Shown one piece after another: positions 28,220 to 36,486 of a DNA stretch of 64,000 nucleotides. The notes below the pieces were generated by a model. The model was not told where the DNA came from and made no database searches. It was given only the letters and a program-made list of their open reading frames with translations. This DNA comes from Mycolicibacterium sp. CBMA 247. GTDB taxonomy: Bacteria > Actinomycetota > Actinomycetes > Mycobacteriales > Mycobacteriaceae. Numbering within the stretch: position 1 is the stretch's first letter; each line of letters starts with the position of its first letter. The position numbers and the translations under genes were made by a program. Where the stretch lies: positions 434,001 through 498,000 of the forward strand of contig NZ_VTGX01000002.1 in NCBI RefSeq assembly GCF_009729095.1, in the 5' to 3' direction.

Positions 28220-30728
28220 CGAAGGGCGCCATAGCCGGTCAGCCAACGACATCCGTAATGCGGCTGACCGCCTCGGCGCGCGCGACAACCGGCCGCCCGC
28301 GCGGGAGAACCGGCCGCCGGCTCGTGAGAACGGGCCCACGGGACGTGAGAACGGGCCCACCCGGCCGTCCCGTCCGCCGGTACCGCCCGATGATCGGCTC
28401 ACCACGGTGCTGCCGCCGGTCCGCGATGACAGGGCCGCCCCGCTCGATGTCGTCAAGGCAGCGATGGACGGCACCTCGCCGCCAAAACCGCCGCCACCCA
28501 AATCTCCCCCACCACCGCCGGGAGGCGGCCATGGATCGGGACCGTCTGGTCCGTCTGGTCCGTCGGGCCCGGGGCGCACGCCGACCCGGCAGTTCCACAT
28601 CAACTGGAAGTTGGTCCGGCGTCTGTCGATAGCCGCGGTGGTGGCGATGATCCTGCTTCCGCTCGTGACGTTCGGCATGGCCTACGCCATCGTCGACGTG
28701 CCCCAGCCCGGCGACATCCGTACCGCGCAGGTTTCGACGATCCTGGCCAGCGACGGCAGCGAGATCGCCAAGATCGTGCCGCCAGAAGGCAACCGGGTCG
28801 ACGTCGGCATCGACAAGATCCCGGAGCACGTCCGTAATGCGGTGATGGCCGCCGAGGACCGCGATTTCTATACGAATCCGGGCTTCTCGTTCACGGCGCT
28901 GTTGCGCGCGGTCAAGAACAACCTGGTCGGCGGCGATCTGCAGGGCGGGTCGACCATCACCCAGCAGTACGTCAAGAACGCGCTGGTCGGTGACGAGCGC
29001 TCGGGTGTCGGCGGTTTGATCCGCAAGGCCAAGGAGCTGGTCATCTCGACGAAGATGGCCAGCGAATGGTCCAAAGACGCTGTGATGCAGGCCTATCTGA
29101 ACATGATCTACTTCGGCCGCGGCTCGTACGGGATCGCGGCGGCCGCCAAGGCGTACTTCGACAAGCCGGTCGAACAGCTCAACGTGGCTGAGGGCGCACT
29201 GATGGCCGCGCTGATCCAGCGGCCCTCGACCCTGGACCCCGCGGTGGATCCGGAAGGCGCTGCCGACCGGTGGAACTGGGTGCTCGACGGCATGGTCGAC
29301 ATGGGCGCGCTGTCGGCGCAGGACCGTGCCGGGCAGGTGTTCCCGCCGACCGTCCCGCCCGACCAGGCCAGCCAGCAGAACCAGACCACCGGCCCGAACG
29401 GACTGATCGAGCGACAGGTCACCAAGGAACTACTGGATCTGTTCGACATCAGTGAGCAGGCGCTGAACACCGAGGGTCTGCAGGTCACGACCACGATCGA
29501 TCCGCAGGCCCAGAAGGCCGCCGAGAACGCGGTATCCAAGTACATGGAGGGCCAAGAGTCCGACATGCGGACCGCGGTGGTGTCGATCGATCCGCACGAT
29601 GGCGCGGTCAAGGCTTATTACGGTGGCTCGGATGCCAACGGCTTCGACTTCGCTCAGGCGGGTCTACCGACCGGGTCGTCGTTCAAGGTGTTCGCGCTCG
29701 TCGCGGCCCTGCAACAGGGCATCGGCCTGGGCTATCAGGTGGACAGTGGGCCGGTCACGGTCAACGGCATCAAGATCACCAACGTGGAGGGCGAGGGCTG
29801 CGGCGTCTGCTCGATCGCCGAGGCGCTCAAGCGCTCACTCAACACGAGTTACTACCGGCTGATGCTCAAGCTCGAGCACGGTCCCGAGGACGTGGCCAAG
29901 GCCGCGCACGATGCCGGCGTGGCCGAGAGTTTCCCCGGCGTCGAGCACACGTTGTCCGAGGACGGCAAGGGCGGCCCGCCGAACAACGGTGTGGTGCTGG
30001 GCCAGTACCAGTCGCGGGTGATGGACATGGCGTCGGCGTACGCGACCCTCGCGGCCTCCGGCGTGTATCACAAGCCGCACTTCGTGCAGAAGGTGGTGAA
30101 CTCCTCGGGGCAGGTGCTCTTCGATGCCTCCAAGCAGGACAACGGTGAACAGCGCATCGACAAGGCGGTGGCCGACAACGTCTCTGCGGCGATGCAGCCG
30201 ATCGCGGGCTGGTCGCGCGGGCACAATCTGGCCGGCGGGCGCGCCTCGGCTTCCAAGACGGGGACCAACCAGCTCGGCGATACCGGCGACAATCGTGACG
30301 CCTGGATGGTCGGTTACACACCCTCGCTTTCGACCGCGGTCTGGGTGGGTACGTCGGAGGGCGTGAAACCGTTGAAGACTCCTGCGGGTGGGCCGGTCTA
30401 CGGATCGGGCCTGCCGTCGGACATCTGGAAATCCACGATGGACGGTGCACTGGAAGGTAGCGACAACGAGTCGTTCCCCAAGCCGACCGAGATCGGTGGC
30501 TACGCGGGTGTGCCGCAGGCCCCGGCGGTCCCGCCGCCCGGAACGCCCCCGATCGGCCCGCCGATCGCGGTGATGCCGTCGGAGACCGTGATCCAGCCGA
30601 CCATCGAAGTGGCCCCGGGCATTACGATCCCGATCGGCCCCCCGACGACCGTGCCGATCGGACCGCCGCCGGGAGCTCCTGTCGTGCCCGGTGCCCCGGG
30701 CGTTCCGGTGCCGCCACCGCCTCCGTGA
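28212..30728 (+). CDS. ponA1: Bifunctional penicillin-binding protein PonA1
   Basis: 838 residues from GTG 28212. A class A PBP that polymerises and crosslinks peptidoglycan. Residues 1-135 form a Pro/Arg-rich cytoplasmic arm, including four seven-residue repeats (23-50). One transmembrane helix lies at ~138-160. The glycosyltransferase domain starts near 170 with the catalytic Glu in AAEDRDFY (~213-220) and GGSTITQQYVKN. The transpeptidase domain has the nucleophile in TGSSFKVF, SLN in KRSLNTSYY and KTGTNQ. The C-terminus is a Pro-rich extracellular tail (residues ~775-838). The glycosyltransferase gene downstream overlaps its stop. Confidence 0.97.
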   Translation: MNSEGRHSRSANDIRNAADRLGARDNRPPARENRPPARENGPTGRENGPTRPSRPPVPPDDRLTTVLPPVRDDRAAPLDVVKAAMDGTSPPKPPPPKSPPPPPGGGHGSGPSGPSGPSGPGRTPTRQFHINWKLVRRLSIAAVVAMILLPLVTFGMAYAIVDVPQPGDIRTAQVSTILASDGSEIAKIVPPEGNRVDVGIDKIPEHVRNAVMAAEDRDFYTNPGFSFTALLRAVKNNLVGGDLQGGSTITQQYVKNALVGDERSGVGGLIRKAKELVISTKMASEWSKDAVMQAYLNMIYFGRGSYGIAAAAKAYFDKPVEQLNVAEGALMAALIQRPSTLDPAVDPEGAADRWNWVLDGMVDMGALSAQDRAGQVFPPTVPPDQASQQNQTTGPNGLIERQVTKELLDLFDISEQALNTEGLQVTTTIDPQAQKAAENAVSKYMEGQESDMRTAVVSIDPHDGAVKAYYGGSDANGFDFAQAGLPTGSSFKVFALVAALQQGIGLGYQVDSGPVTVNGIKITNVEGEGCGVCSIAEALKRSLNTSYYRLMLKLEHGPEDVAKAAHDAGVAESFPGVEHTLSEDGKGGPPNNGVVLGQYQSRVMDMASAYATLAASGVYHKPHFVQKVVNSSGQVLFDASKQDNGEQRIDKAVADNVSAAMQPIAGWSRGHNLAGGRASASKTGTNQLGDTGDNRDAWMVGYTPSLSTAVWVGTSEGVKPLKTPAGGPVYGSGLPSDIWKSTMDGALEGSDNESFPKPTEIGGYAGVPQAPAVPPPGTPPIGPPIAVMPSETVIQPTIEVAPGITIPIGPPTTVPIGPPPGAPVVPGAPGVPVPPPPP
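28278..28361 (+). repeat. Four 21-bp tandem repeats in the ponA1 cytoplasmic arm
   Basis: Encodes ARDNRPP, ARENRPP, ARENGPT, GRENGPT (residues 23-50 of PonA1). The repeats are in frame and imperfect at DNA level, so copy number may vary between strains without breaking the gene. Confidence 0.75.
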
Positions 30729-32347
30729 CGGACCGGGTTTCGCCGGCTGCGCTGGTAGAAGACCAGCGCAGCGCAGACGACCGCGACCTTCCCAGCCGCA
30801 ACGACCGGCTGGCGAAGGCGCTGTCGCAGACCGTGGGCGGCCCCGTCGGCCGTCATGCGTTGATCGGCCGGGCAAGGTTCATGACCCCGCTGCGGGTGAT
30901 GTTCATGATCGCGGTGGTGTTTCTGGCGTTGGGGTATACGACCAAGGCCGGCTGCCTGCAGTCCACCGGCACCGGAACGGCCGGCCAGCGGGTGGCCAAC
31001 TGGGAGAACAACCGGGCCTATTACGAGCTGTGTTACTCCGACACGGTTCCGCTTTACACCGCAGAGCTGTTGAACCAGGGCAAGTTTCCCTACAAGTCCA
31101 GCTGGGTCGAGAACGATGCGACCGGCAAGCCACGGATGCAGTACGACGGCAGCCCGGCCATCCGGTACATGGAGTACCCGGTGCTCACCGGGCTCTATCA
31201 GTACGTGTCGATGTCACTGGCCAAGACCTACACCGCGGTGACCAAGCTGGTGTCGATCCCGGTCATTGCCGAGGTGGTGATGTTCTTCAACATCTCCGCG
31301 TTCGGCTTGGCGCTGGCCTGGTTGGCGACGGTCTGGGCCACCTCGCGAATGGCCGGCCGACGGGTGTGGGACGCCGCGCTGGTGGCCGGCTCACCGATCG
31401 TCATCTTCCAGGTGTTCACCAACTTCGACGCGCTCGCCACCGCCGCGGCCGCGGGCGCGATGCTGGCCTGGGCCCGGCGCAAACCTGCGTGGGCCGGGGC
31501 GCTGATCGGAATCGGGGTTGCGGCCAAGCTGTATCCGCTGCTGCTGTTCGTCCCGCTGGTGTTGCTCGGGCTGCGCACCGGGCGTCTGCGTGAGGTCGGC
31601 AAGACCGCGCTGACCGCCGTACTGACCTGGTTGGCGGTCAATCTGCCGATCATGGTGCTGTTCCCGCGAGGATGGTCAGAGTTCTTCCGGCTCAACACCC
31701 GTCGCGGTGACGACATGGATTCGCTGTACAACCTGGTGAAGTCGTTCAGCAATTGGCGCGGCTTCGATCCGGACCTGGGTTTCTGGCAGCCGCCGACGGT
31801 GCTCAACGCGGTCACCGGAGTGCTGTTCGCCGCCAGTTGTATCGCGATCGGGTACATCGCCCTGACGGCACCGCGGCGGCCTCGGCTGGCGCAACTGGCG
31901 TTCCTGGTGGTGGCGGCCTTCCTGCTCACCAACAAGGTGTGGAGCCCGCAGTTCTCGCTGTGGCTGGTACCGCTGGCGGTGCTGGCCCTGCCGCATCGCC
32001 GAATTCTGTTGGCGTGGATGACGATTGATGCTCTGGTGTGGGTGCCGCGCATGCTCTATCTGTACGGCGAACAGAACAAGGGCCTGCCCCAACAGTGGTT
32101 CACCACCACCGTCCTGCTGCGAGACCTCGCGGTGATCATGTTGTGCGCATTGATCATTCGCCAGATCTACCGTCCGGAGCTGGATCTGGTCCGCCACGGC
32201 GGCCGCATCGACGACCCCACCGGCGGAGTGTTCGACGGGGCGCCGGACAATCCGCCGCGTTGGCTGCCCGACTGGCTGCGGCCCTCAGCGGATCGCGTGC
32301 GGATCGAGCCCAAGCCGGATCCCGAGCCGGTTTCAGCTCACCCCTGA
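30725..32347 (+). CDS. GT87-like polytopic membrane glycosyltransferase (Rv0051-like)
   Basis: 540 residues from GTG 30725, which overlaps the ponA1 stop (GTGA). About ten hydrophobic helices from residue ~55 on, and a large extracytoplasmic loop after the first helix. An Asp/Glu-rich stretch follows the first helix, as in polyprenol-phosphate-mannose-dependent GT-C enzymes (GT87/DUF2029). In mycobacteria such enzymes decorate lipoglycans or wall polymers; the acceptor here is unknown. Translational coupling to ponA1 suggests a cell-envelope role. The C-terminal ~60 residues are polar and cytoplasmic. Convergent with the next gene with a ten-base overlap. Confidence 0.87.
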   Translation: MTDRVSPAALVEDQRSADDRDLPSRNDRLAKALSQTVGGPVGRHALIGRARFMTPLRVMFMIAVVFLALGYTTKAGCLQSTGTGTAGQRVANWENNRAYYELCYSDTVPLYTAELLNQGKFPYKSSWVENDATGKPRMQYDGSPAIRYMEYPVLTGLYQYVSMSLAKTYTAVTKLVSIPVIAEVVMFFNISAFGLALAWLATVWATSRMAGRRVWDAALVAGSPIVIFQVFTNFDALATAAAAGAMLAWARRKPAWAGALIGIGVAAKLYPLLLFVPLVLLGLRTGRLREVGKTALTAVLTWLAVNLPIMVLFPRGWSEFFRLNTRRGDDMDSLYNLVKSFSNWRGFDPDLGFWQPPTVLNAVTGVLFAASCIAIGYIALTAPRRPRLAQLAFLVVAAFLLTNKVWSPQFSLWLVPLAVLALPHRRILLAWMTIDALVWVPRMLYLYGEQNKGLPQQWFTTTVLLRDLAVIMLCALIIRQIYRPELDLVRHGGRIDDPTGGVFDGAPDNPPRWLPDWLRPSADRVRIEPKPDPEPVSAHP

Positions 32348-32985
32348 TAGCCCTGATGCGGGGGATACCCCTGGAACGGTGAATAAACCTGAGGCGCAAC
32401 CGGATCCTGCGGATTTTGCTTCGCGCAGATCCAGTTGGTGGTCGACGGCAGCAAGGCCAGTACCAGCGTCAAGATCGGGAAGACGAACCCCAGCACCGCG
32501 AGGGTGCCGAACGCGGCGGGTTCATGGCTGGGTTCACCTGAGATACCGATGAGCAATTCAGCGAAGGCGACCAGGCCGAGCAGGATGGCCACAGCGCATC
32601 CGCCGACGATGAGCCAGCGGCCGATCATCTTGCGCCGCCACAGCAGTATCGCTCCGTTGAAGAGCACCAGTCCGAAGGCGACGCCGAACAGGCCGAAGAC
32701 AGCACCCATGGCATCAAAGTCATGGTCACTGATCATGACGGCCACGCACACTGCGCCGAAGAAGACGCCGACCAGTCCGCCCAGCAGCGCCAGAATGCCG
32801 GCGATGATCGCCGTGGCACCGCTCGGGCCACGGGGCGGTGCCGGCTGATTGCCGCCCGGATAGCCGGGTTGTCCGAAGCCTGGCTGGTGCGAGTAGATCG
32901 GTGGTTGGACCTGGAAACTGGGCTGTTGTGAAAAGCCCGGCTGTTCCGGGAATCCCTGATCGTAGGGACCACTGGGAAAGGTCAC
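32338..32985 (-). CDS. Tandem membrane protein paralogue 1 (Pro/Gln-rich head, four-helix core)
   Basis: 215 residues from GTG 32985 with GGGGGATCT just before it. A Pro/Gly/Gln-rich N-terminal head (residues 1-55) precedes about four transmembrane helices. Two conserved blocks mark the family: RRKMIGRWLIVGGC in the middle and FPILTLVLALLPSTTNWICAKQNP at the end. The head recalls DUF4190-type mycobacterial proteins. The tail repeats the Pro/Gln/Tyr pattern. Two paralogues follow upstream on the same strand. Function unknown. Its 3' end overlaps the glycosyltransferase gene by ten bases. Confidence 0.82.
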   Translation of the reverse strand: MTFPSGPYDQGFPEQPGFSQQPSFQVQPPIYSHQPGFGQPGYPGGNQPAPPRGPSGATAIIAGILALLGGLVGVFFGAVCVAVMISDHDFDAMGAVFGLFGVAFGLVLFNGAILLWRRKMIGRWLIVGGCAVAILLGLVAFAELLIGISGEPSHEPAAFGTLAVLGFVFPILTLVLALLPSTTNWICAKQNPQDPVAPQVYSPFQGYPPHQGYQG

Positions 32986-33081
32986 AGATCCCCCGGAGTC
33001 TTGAAGATTGACGAGCCCACCCTATCCGGATTGCGTAGGGCAAAGTGGCATCGGCGTTAGCTCGGCCGGTGTTGGCCCGCG

Positions 33082-33636
33082 CTAGGTTGCCGCAACCGAA
33101 TTCTGTCTCGCCTGGATCCACGCCGTGGTCGACGGGAGCACCGCCACCACGATCGTGGCTATCGGCAGCACAAGACTCAAGATTGCCAGCCCGTTGATGC
33201 TGTAGGCCCCGTAGCGGGCGGTCGCGGCGAGAGTCATCCCGAGGCTGATCAGGCTGCCGAGGATGATCAAGACACAGCCGCTCACGATGAGCCGGCGGCC
33301 GATCATCTTGCGTCGCAACAGCGTCACCGTGCCGGCCAGGAACAGGAGTCCGCAGACGACGCTCAGCAGGGTCGCGAGGACAGTCAGTGTGAGCATCCCG
33401 GCGGACCTGAGGGCCAGAGTTCGCAAGCCAGCGTCGCCGGCCAGCGCGACGAGTCCGGTCAGACCGACGATGCCGTTGCCGAGGGTCAACAGGGCGCCGA
33501 TCCCGGCCAGGACGGCCGTGATGATCGCCGTGACCCAGCTCGGAGAAGCGTCCGGCGCGGCCCGCGGTCCCTCCGGTTGGGATTCGCCGAGCGGATACTC
33601 GGGACGTTCACCCTCGGTTCCTTGGGGAGAGGTCAC
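33082..33636 (-). CDS. Tandem membrane protein paralogue 2
   Basis: 184 residues from GTG 33636, chosen because GGAG sits seven bases upstream; an ATG twelve codons further upstream is an alternative. The head is shorter and less Gln-rich than in its neighbours. The shared blocks are RRKMIGRRLIVSGC and LPIATIVVAVLPSTTAWIQARQNS, and four hydrophobic helices are present. It is the most diverged of the three paralogues. Function unknown. Confidence 0.8.
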   Translation of the reverse strand: MTSPQGTEGERPEYPLGESQPEGPRAAPDASPSWVTAIITAVLAGIGALLTLGNGIVGLTGLVALAGDAGLRTLALRSAGMLTLTVLATLLSVVCGLLFLAGTVTLLRRKMIGRRLIVSGCVLIILGSLISLGMTLAATARYGAYSINGLAILSLVLPIATIVVAVLPSTTAWIQARQNSVAAT

Positions 33637-33697
33637 TGCTGCTCCGATCGTGAGTGGTTGGCGGGTCTGCACATGGGGATTCGCAGATCAGCGAGCG

Positions 33698-34186
33698 TCA
33701 AGACCAGCCCGGATGCTGCGGGTAGGGCTGGGGCGCAACCGGATTCTGCTTTGCGCGGATCCACGCAGCAGTCGACGGCAGCAAGGCCAACACGAGCGTG
33801 ACAATGGGGAAGACGAGACCCACCAACGCGAAGGCGCCGCGGGCGTGACCGTAGGAGGGCGCATCGGCGGCAGTCACGCCGTAGATCAGTAGGGTGCTCG
33901 AGATCGCCAGGGCGCATGCCCCGACAACGAGCCAGCGACCGCGCATCTGTCGTTCGTACAGCTTTGCCGCCCCGACGGCGCACATCAGTCCGAAGGCGGA
34001 GTTGAACAGGACCTCGATGATTCCCGTGACACTGCTGGGTTCCCCGGCTGGCCCTGCGCCGGACTGCTGTCCGCCAGGTTGTTGCGGATGGCTCAGTATT
34101 GGTGGAAAAGGTTGTTGTGTGTAACTCGGCTGATAACCGGGCTGTCCGGGAAACCCCTGACCGTAGGGCGAATTGGGATACGTCAC
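33698..34186 (-). CDS. Tandem membrane protein paralogue 3
   Basis: 162 residues from GTG 34186, preceded by GAGGGGATCT, almost the same context as paralogue 1. The head VTYPNSPYGQGFPGQPGY mirrors that of paralogue 1. The core blocks are YERQMRGRWLVVGAC and FPIVTLVLALLPSTAAWIRAKQNP. It has three or four hydrophobic helices and a Pro/Gln tail. The gene is divergent from rpsF; the frame is open upstream but the GTG has the only good ribosome-binding site. Function unknown. Confidence 0.8.
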   Translation of the reverse strand: MTYPNSPYGQGFPGQPGYQPSYTQQPFPPILSHPQQPGGQQSGAGPAGEPSSVTGIIEVLFNSAFGLMCAVGAAKLYERQMRGRWLVVGACALAISSTLLIYGVTAADAPSYGHARGAFALVGLVFPIVTLVLALLPSTAAWIRAKQNPVAPQPYPQHPGWS

Positions 34187-34291
34187 AGATCCCCTCGATC
34201 CTCGACTTTGGATGGCCCACGACATCCGGATTTCGCAGATCAGGGCACTTTCCGGTAGCCTAGCCCGGTTGCCGACGCAGGCGACCCTCCT

Positions 34292-34310
34292 GCCACGGAC
34301 ACGCCGTGGC
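34292..34310 (+). ncRNA. Leader hairpin of the rpsF operon (possible S6:S18 site)
   Basis: GCCACGG-ACACG-CCGTGGC is a perfect seven-base stem lying 13 bases before the AGGAGG of rpsF. Ribosomal proteins S6 and S18 repress their own operon through a CCG-bearing hairpin in many bacteria; this stem has CCG bases next to the loop, but the full consensus was not verified. Confidence 0.4.
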
Positions 34311-34341
34311 CGCAACGACCATAGGAGGTGATGGGTTCCTT

Positions 34342-34632
34342 ATGCGTCCATACGAAATCATGGTCATTCTCGACCCGACTCTCGACGAGCGCACCGTAGC
34401 TCCCTCGCTGGAGACGTTCCTGAACGTCATCCGCAAGGACGGTGGCAGTGTCGACAAGGTCGATATCTGGGGCCGCCGCCGGCTGGCCTACGAGATCGCC
34501 AAGCACGCCGAGGGCATCTACGCCGTCGTCGACGTCAAGGCTGAACCGGCCACCGTGTCCGAGCTCGACCGTCAGCTCAACCTGAACGAGTCCGTGCTGC
34601 GGACCAAGGTGATGCGGACCGGCAAGCACTAA
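34342..34632 (+). CDS. rpsF: Ribosomal protein bS6
   Basis: 96 residues from ATG 34342 ([16 protein letters not shown]), normal length. Component of the 30S platform, pairing with bS18. AGGAGG lies 13 bases upstream, rather far; an in-frame GTG at 34306 would add 12 residues but does not match the family N-terminus. First gene of rpsF-ssb-rpsR-rplI. Confidence 0.97.
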   Translation: MRPYEIMVILDPTLDERTVAPSLETFLNVIRKDGGSVDKVDIWGRRRLAYEIAKHAEGIYAVVDVKAEPATVSELDRQLNLNESVLRTKVMRTGKH

Positions 34633-34701
34633 AGGCTGTCAGTCGTCGGCGGGGCTACGTAGGCTTCGCGCAAACGGACATGCCTATCCCAGGAGGATCT
34701 C

Positions 34702-35214
34702 GTGGCTGGTGACACCACCATCACAGTTGTCGGAAACCTGACCGCTGACCCGGAACTGCGTTTCACTCCGTCCGGCGCAGCTGTCGCCAACTTCACCGTT
34801 GCCTCGACGCCGCGAATGTTCGACCGGCAGAGCAACGAGTGGAAGGACGGCGAAGCGCTGTTCTTGCGGTGCAACATCTGGCGTGAGGCGGCCGAGAACG
34901 TGGCCGAGAGCCTCACCCGGGGTTCGCGGGTGATCGTCACCGGTCGGCTCAAGCAGCGTTCCTTCGAAACCCGTGAGGGTGAGAAGCGCACCGTTATGGA
35001 GGTCGAGGTCGACGAGATCGGTCCGTCCCTGCGCTACGCCACGGCCAAGGTCAACAAGGCCAGCCGTAGTGGCGGTGGTGGCGGCGGCTTCGGCGGCGGT
35101 GGCGGCGGCGGTGGCGGTGGTTCGCGCCAGCCCGCCGAGCCCAAGGACGATCCGTGGGGCAGTGCACCGGCGTCGGGCTCCTTCAGCGGGGCCGACGACG
35201 AGCCGCCGTTCTGA
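34702..35214 (+). CDS. ssb: Single-stranded DNA-binding protein
   Basis: 170 residues from GTG 34702 with AGGAGG just before it. OB fold at residues 1-115 ([41 protein letters not shown]). A Gly-rich flexible linker (~120-148) leads to the acidic tip DDEPPF that recruits replication and repair enzymes. Located between two ribosomal protein genes, as is standard in actinobacteria. Confidence 0.97.
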   Translation: MAGDTTITVVGNLTADPELRFTPSGAAVANFTVASTPRMFDRQSNEWKDGEALFLRCNIWREAAENVAESLTRGSRVIVTGRLKQRSFETREGEKRTVMEVEVDEIGPSLRYATAKVNKASRSGGGGGGFGGGGGGGGGGSRQPAEPKDDPWGSAPASGSFSGADDEPPF

Positions 35215-35249
35215 TCAACATCGAAAATTTTGCAAGGAAGAGATAACCA

Positions 35250-35510
35250 ATGGCCAAGTCCACAAAGCGGCGGCCGGCACCGGAAAAGCCGGTCAAGACT
35301 CGTAAGTGCGTGTTCTGCTCCAAGAAGGGTAAGGGGCAGGTCATCGACTACAAGGACACTGCGCTGCTGCGCACCTACATCAGCGAGCGCGGCAAGATCC
35401 GTGCCCGCCGGGTGACCGGCAACTGCGTCCAGCACCAGCGCGATGTCGCCATCGCCGTGAAGAACGCCCGCGAGGTGGCTCTGCTGCCGTTCGGCTCGTC
35501 GACGCGCTAG
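35250..35510 (+). CDS. rpsR: Ribosomal protein bS18, zinc-binding (C+) form
   Basis: 86 residues. Conserved KCVFCSKK and GNCVQHQRD supply Cys-Cys...Cys-His ligands, marking the zinc-containing form. Mycobacteria usually carry a second, zinc-free copy elsewhere that is used under zinc limitation. Purine-rich AAGGAAGAGA precedes the ATG. Confidence 0.96.
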   Translation: MAKSTKRRPAPEKPVKTRKCVFCSKKGKGQVIDYKDTALLRTYISERGKIRARRVTGNCVQHQRDVAIAVKNAREVALLPFGSSTR

Positions 35511-35530
35511 CCAGGAACGGAGTACACACC

Positions 35531-35986
35531 ATGAAGCTGATTCTCACCGCTGAGGTGGAGCACCTGGGCGTCGCCGGCGACGCCGTCGAGGTCAAGGACG
35601 GCTACGGCCGGAACTACCTGCTGCCCCGTGGGCTGGCCATCGTGGCCTCCCGTGGTGCCGAGCGCCAGGCCGACGAGATCCGCCGGGCCCGCGAGGCCAA
35701 GTCGATCCGGGGCGTGGAGCACGCCAACGAGCTCAAGACCGCGCTGGAGGGTCTGGGCGAGGTGTCGCTGCCGGTTCAGGCCGCTGCCGACACCGGCAAG
35801 CTGTTCGGTTCGGTCACCGCCGCCGATGTCGTGGCCGTGATCAAGAAGGCCGGCGGCCCCAACTTGGACAAGCGCACGGTGCAGCTGCCCAAGGCGCACA
35901 TCAAGTCGGTCGGCGCACATCCGATCACCGTCCGGCTGCACACCGGCGTTGAAGCCAAGGTGTCGCTGAACGTCGTAGCGGAGTAA
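35531..35986 (+). CDS. rplI: Ribosomal protein bL9
   Basis: 151 residues, full length. N-terminal rRNA-binding domain with [35 protein letters not shown], long central helix (residues ~40-75) and C-terminal domain ending VSLNVVAE. 21 bases after rpsR in the same operon; a terminator follows. Confidence 0.96.
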   Translation: MKLILTAEVEHLGVAGDAVEVKDGYGRNYLLPRGLAIVASRGAERQADEIRRAREAKSIRGVEHANELKTALEGLGEVSLPVQAAADTGKLFGSVTAADVVAVIKKAGGPNLDKRTVQLPKAHIKSVGAHPITVRLHTGVEAKVSLNVVAE

Positions 35987-36020
35987 CCCCGTAGCGGAGT
36001 AATTCCGCCAGCACTCAATC

Positions 36021-36056
36021 GCCCGGGTGGGAGCCTGTAGAGGTTTCCACCCGGGC
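36021..36056 (+). terminator. Terminator of the rpsF-rplI operon
   Basis: GCCCGGGTGGGAGCC and GGTTTCCACCCGGGC form a 15-base stem with two G-U type mismatches and a six-base loop, 35 bases after the rplI stop. It is followed by GTTGCTGTGTG. Confidence 0.75.
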
Positions 36057-36190
36057 GTTGCTGTGTGTCTGGCGAACCTGCTGCGGAAAACTCTGGACAG
36101 CGAAGCTAACTCGGTGTTAACCCGCTCGGTCCCTGTGCGCAACACAACACGCCCGGGACGGCAACCCGGCACGACACGCCGAAAAACTTC

Positions 36191-36319
36191 TCATCCACAG
36201 TTACACACCGCGCATGGGGCACCCTGAACTGGGAAAACAATAGATTGCTCTGGAATGATCCACAGGTTCTCCCCAGAGGCTCAACACCGTGACCGACACC
36301 TATCCCCACGCCATCCACA
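36191..36319. promoter_or_regulatory. Cluster of DnaA-box-like sequences upstream of dnaB
   Basis: Within 130 bp occur TCATCCACA (36191-36199), TGATCCACA (36256-36264), CTATCCCCA (36300-36308) and CCATCCACA (36311-36319). These match eight, eight, seven and seven of nine positions of TTATCCACA. The whole 500-bp rplI-dnaB gap (35987-36486) holds no gene I can support; besides the operon terminator this cluster is its main content. Confidence 0.45.
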
Positions 36320-36486
36320 GGTTGATCAACAGGGGTGGTTTCGGGCGGCGCCAGCAACGTCTACCGTGATGCGTCGCAACTCCGTTACGAAAGCCTCGTC
36401 GGAGCCTTGTTCTACAGTTGCAGTACCGATTCGAATAAACGTTCGAGCTTGTCGTCGGGCAGGTCTCGGAAGGGGGTGGGGAGTCC

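Noticed and set aside
36191..36319. Replication origin
   Set aside because: DnaA-like boxes are present, but dnaA, dnaN, parA and an AT-rich unwinding region are not; oriC should lie beyond the left edge past murJ.
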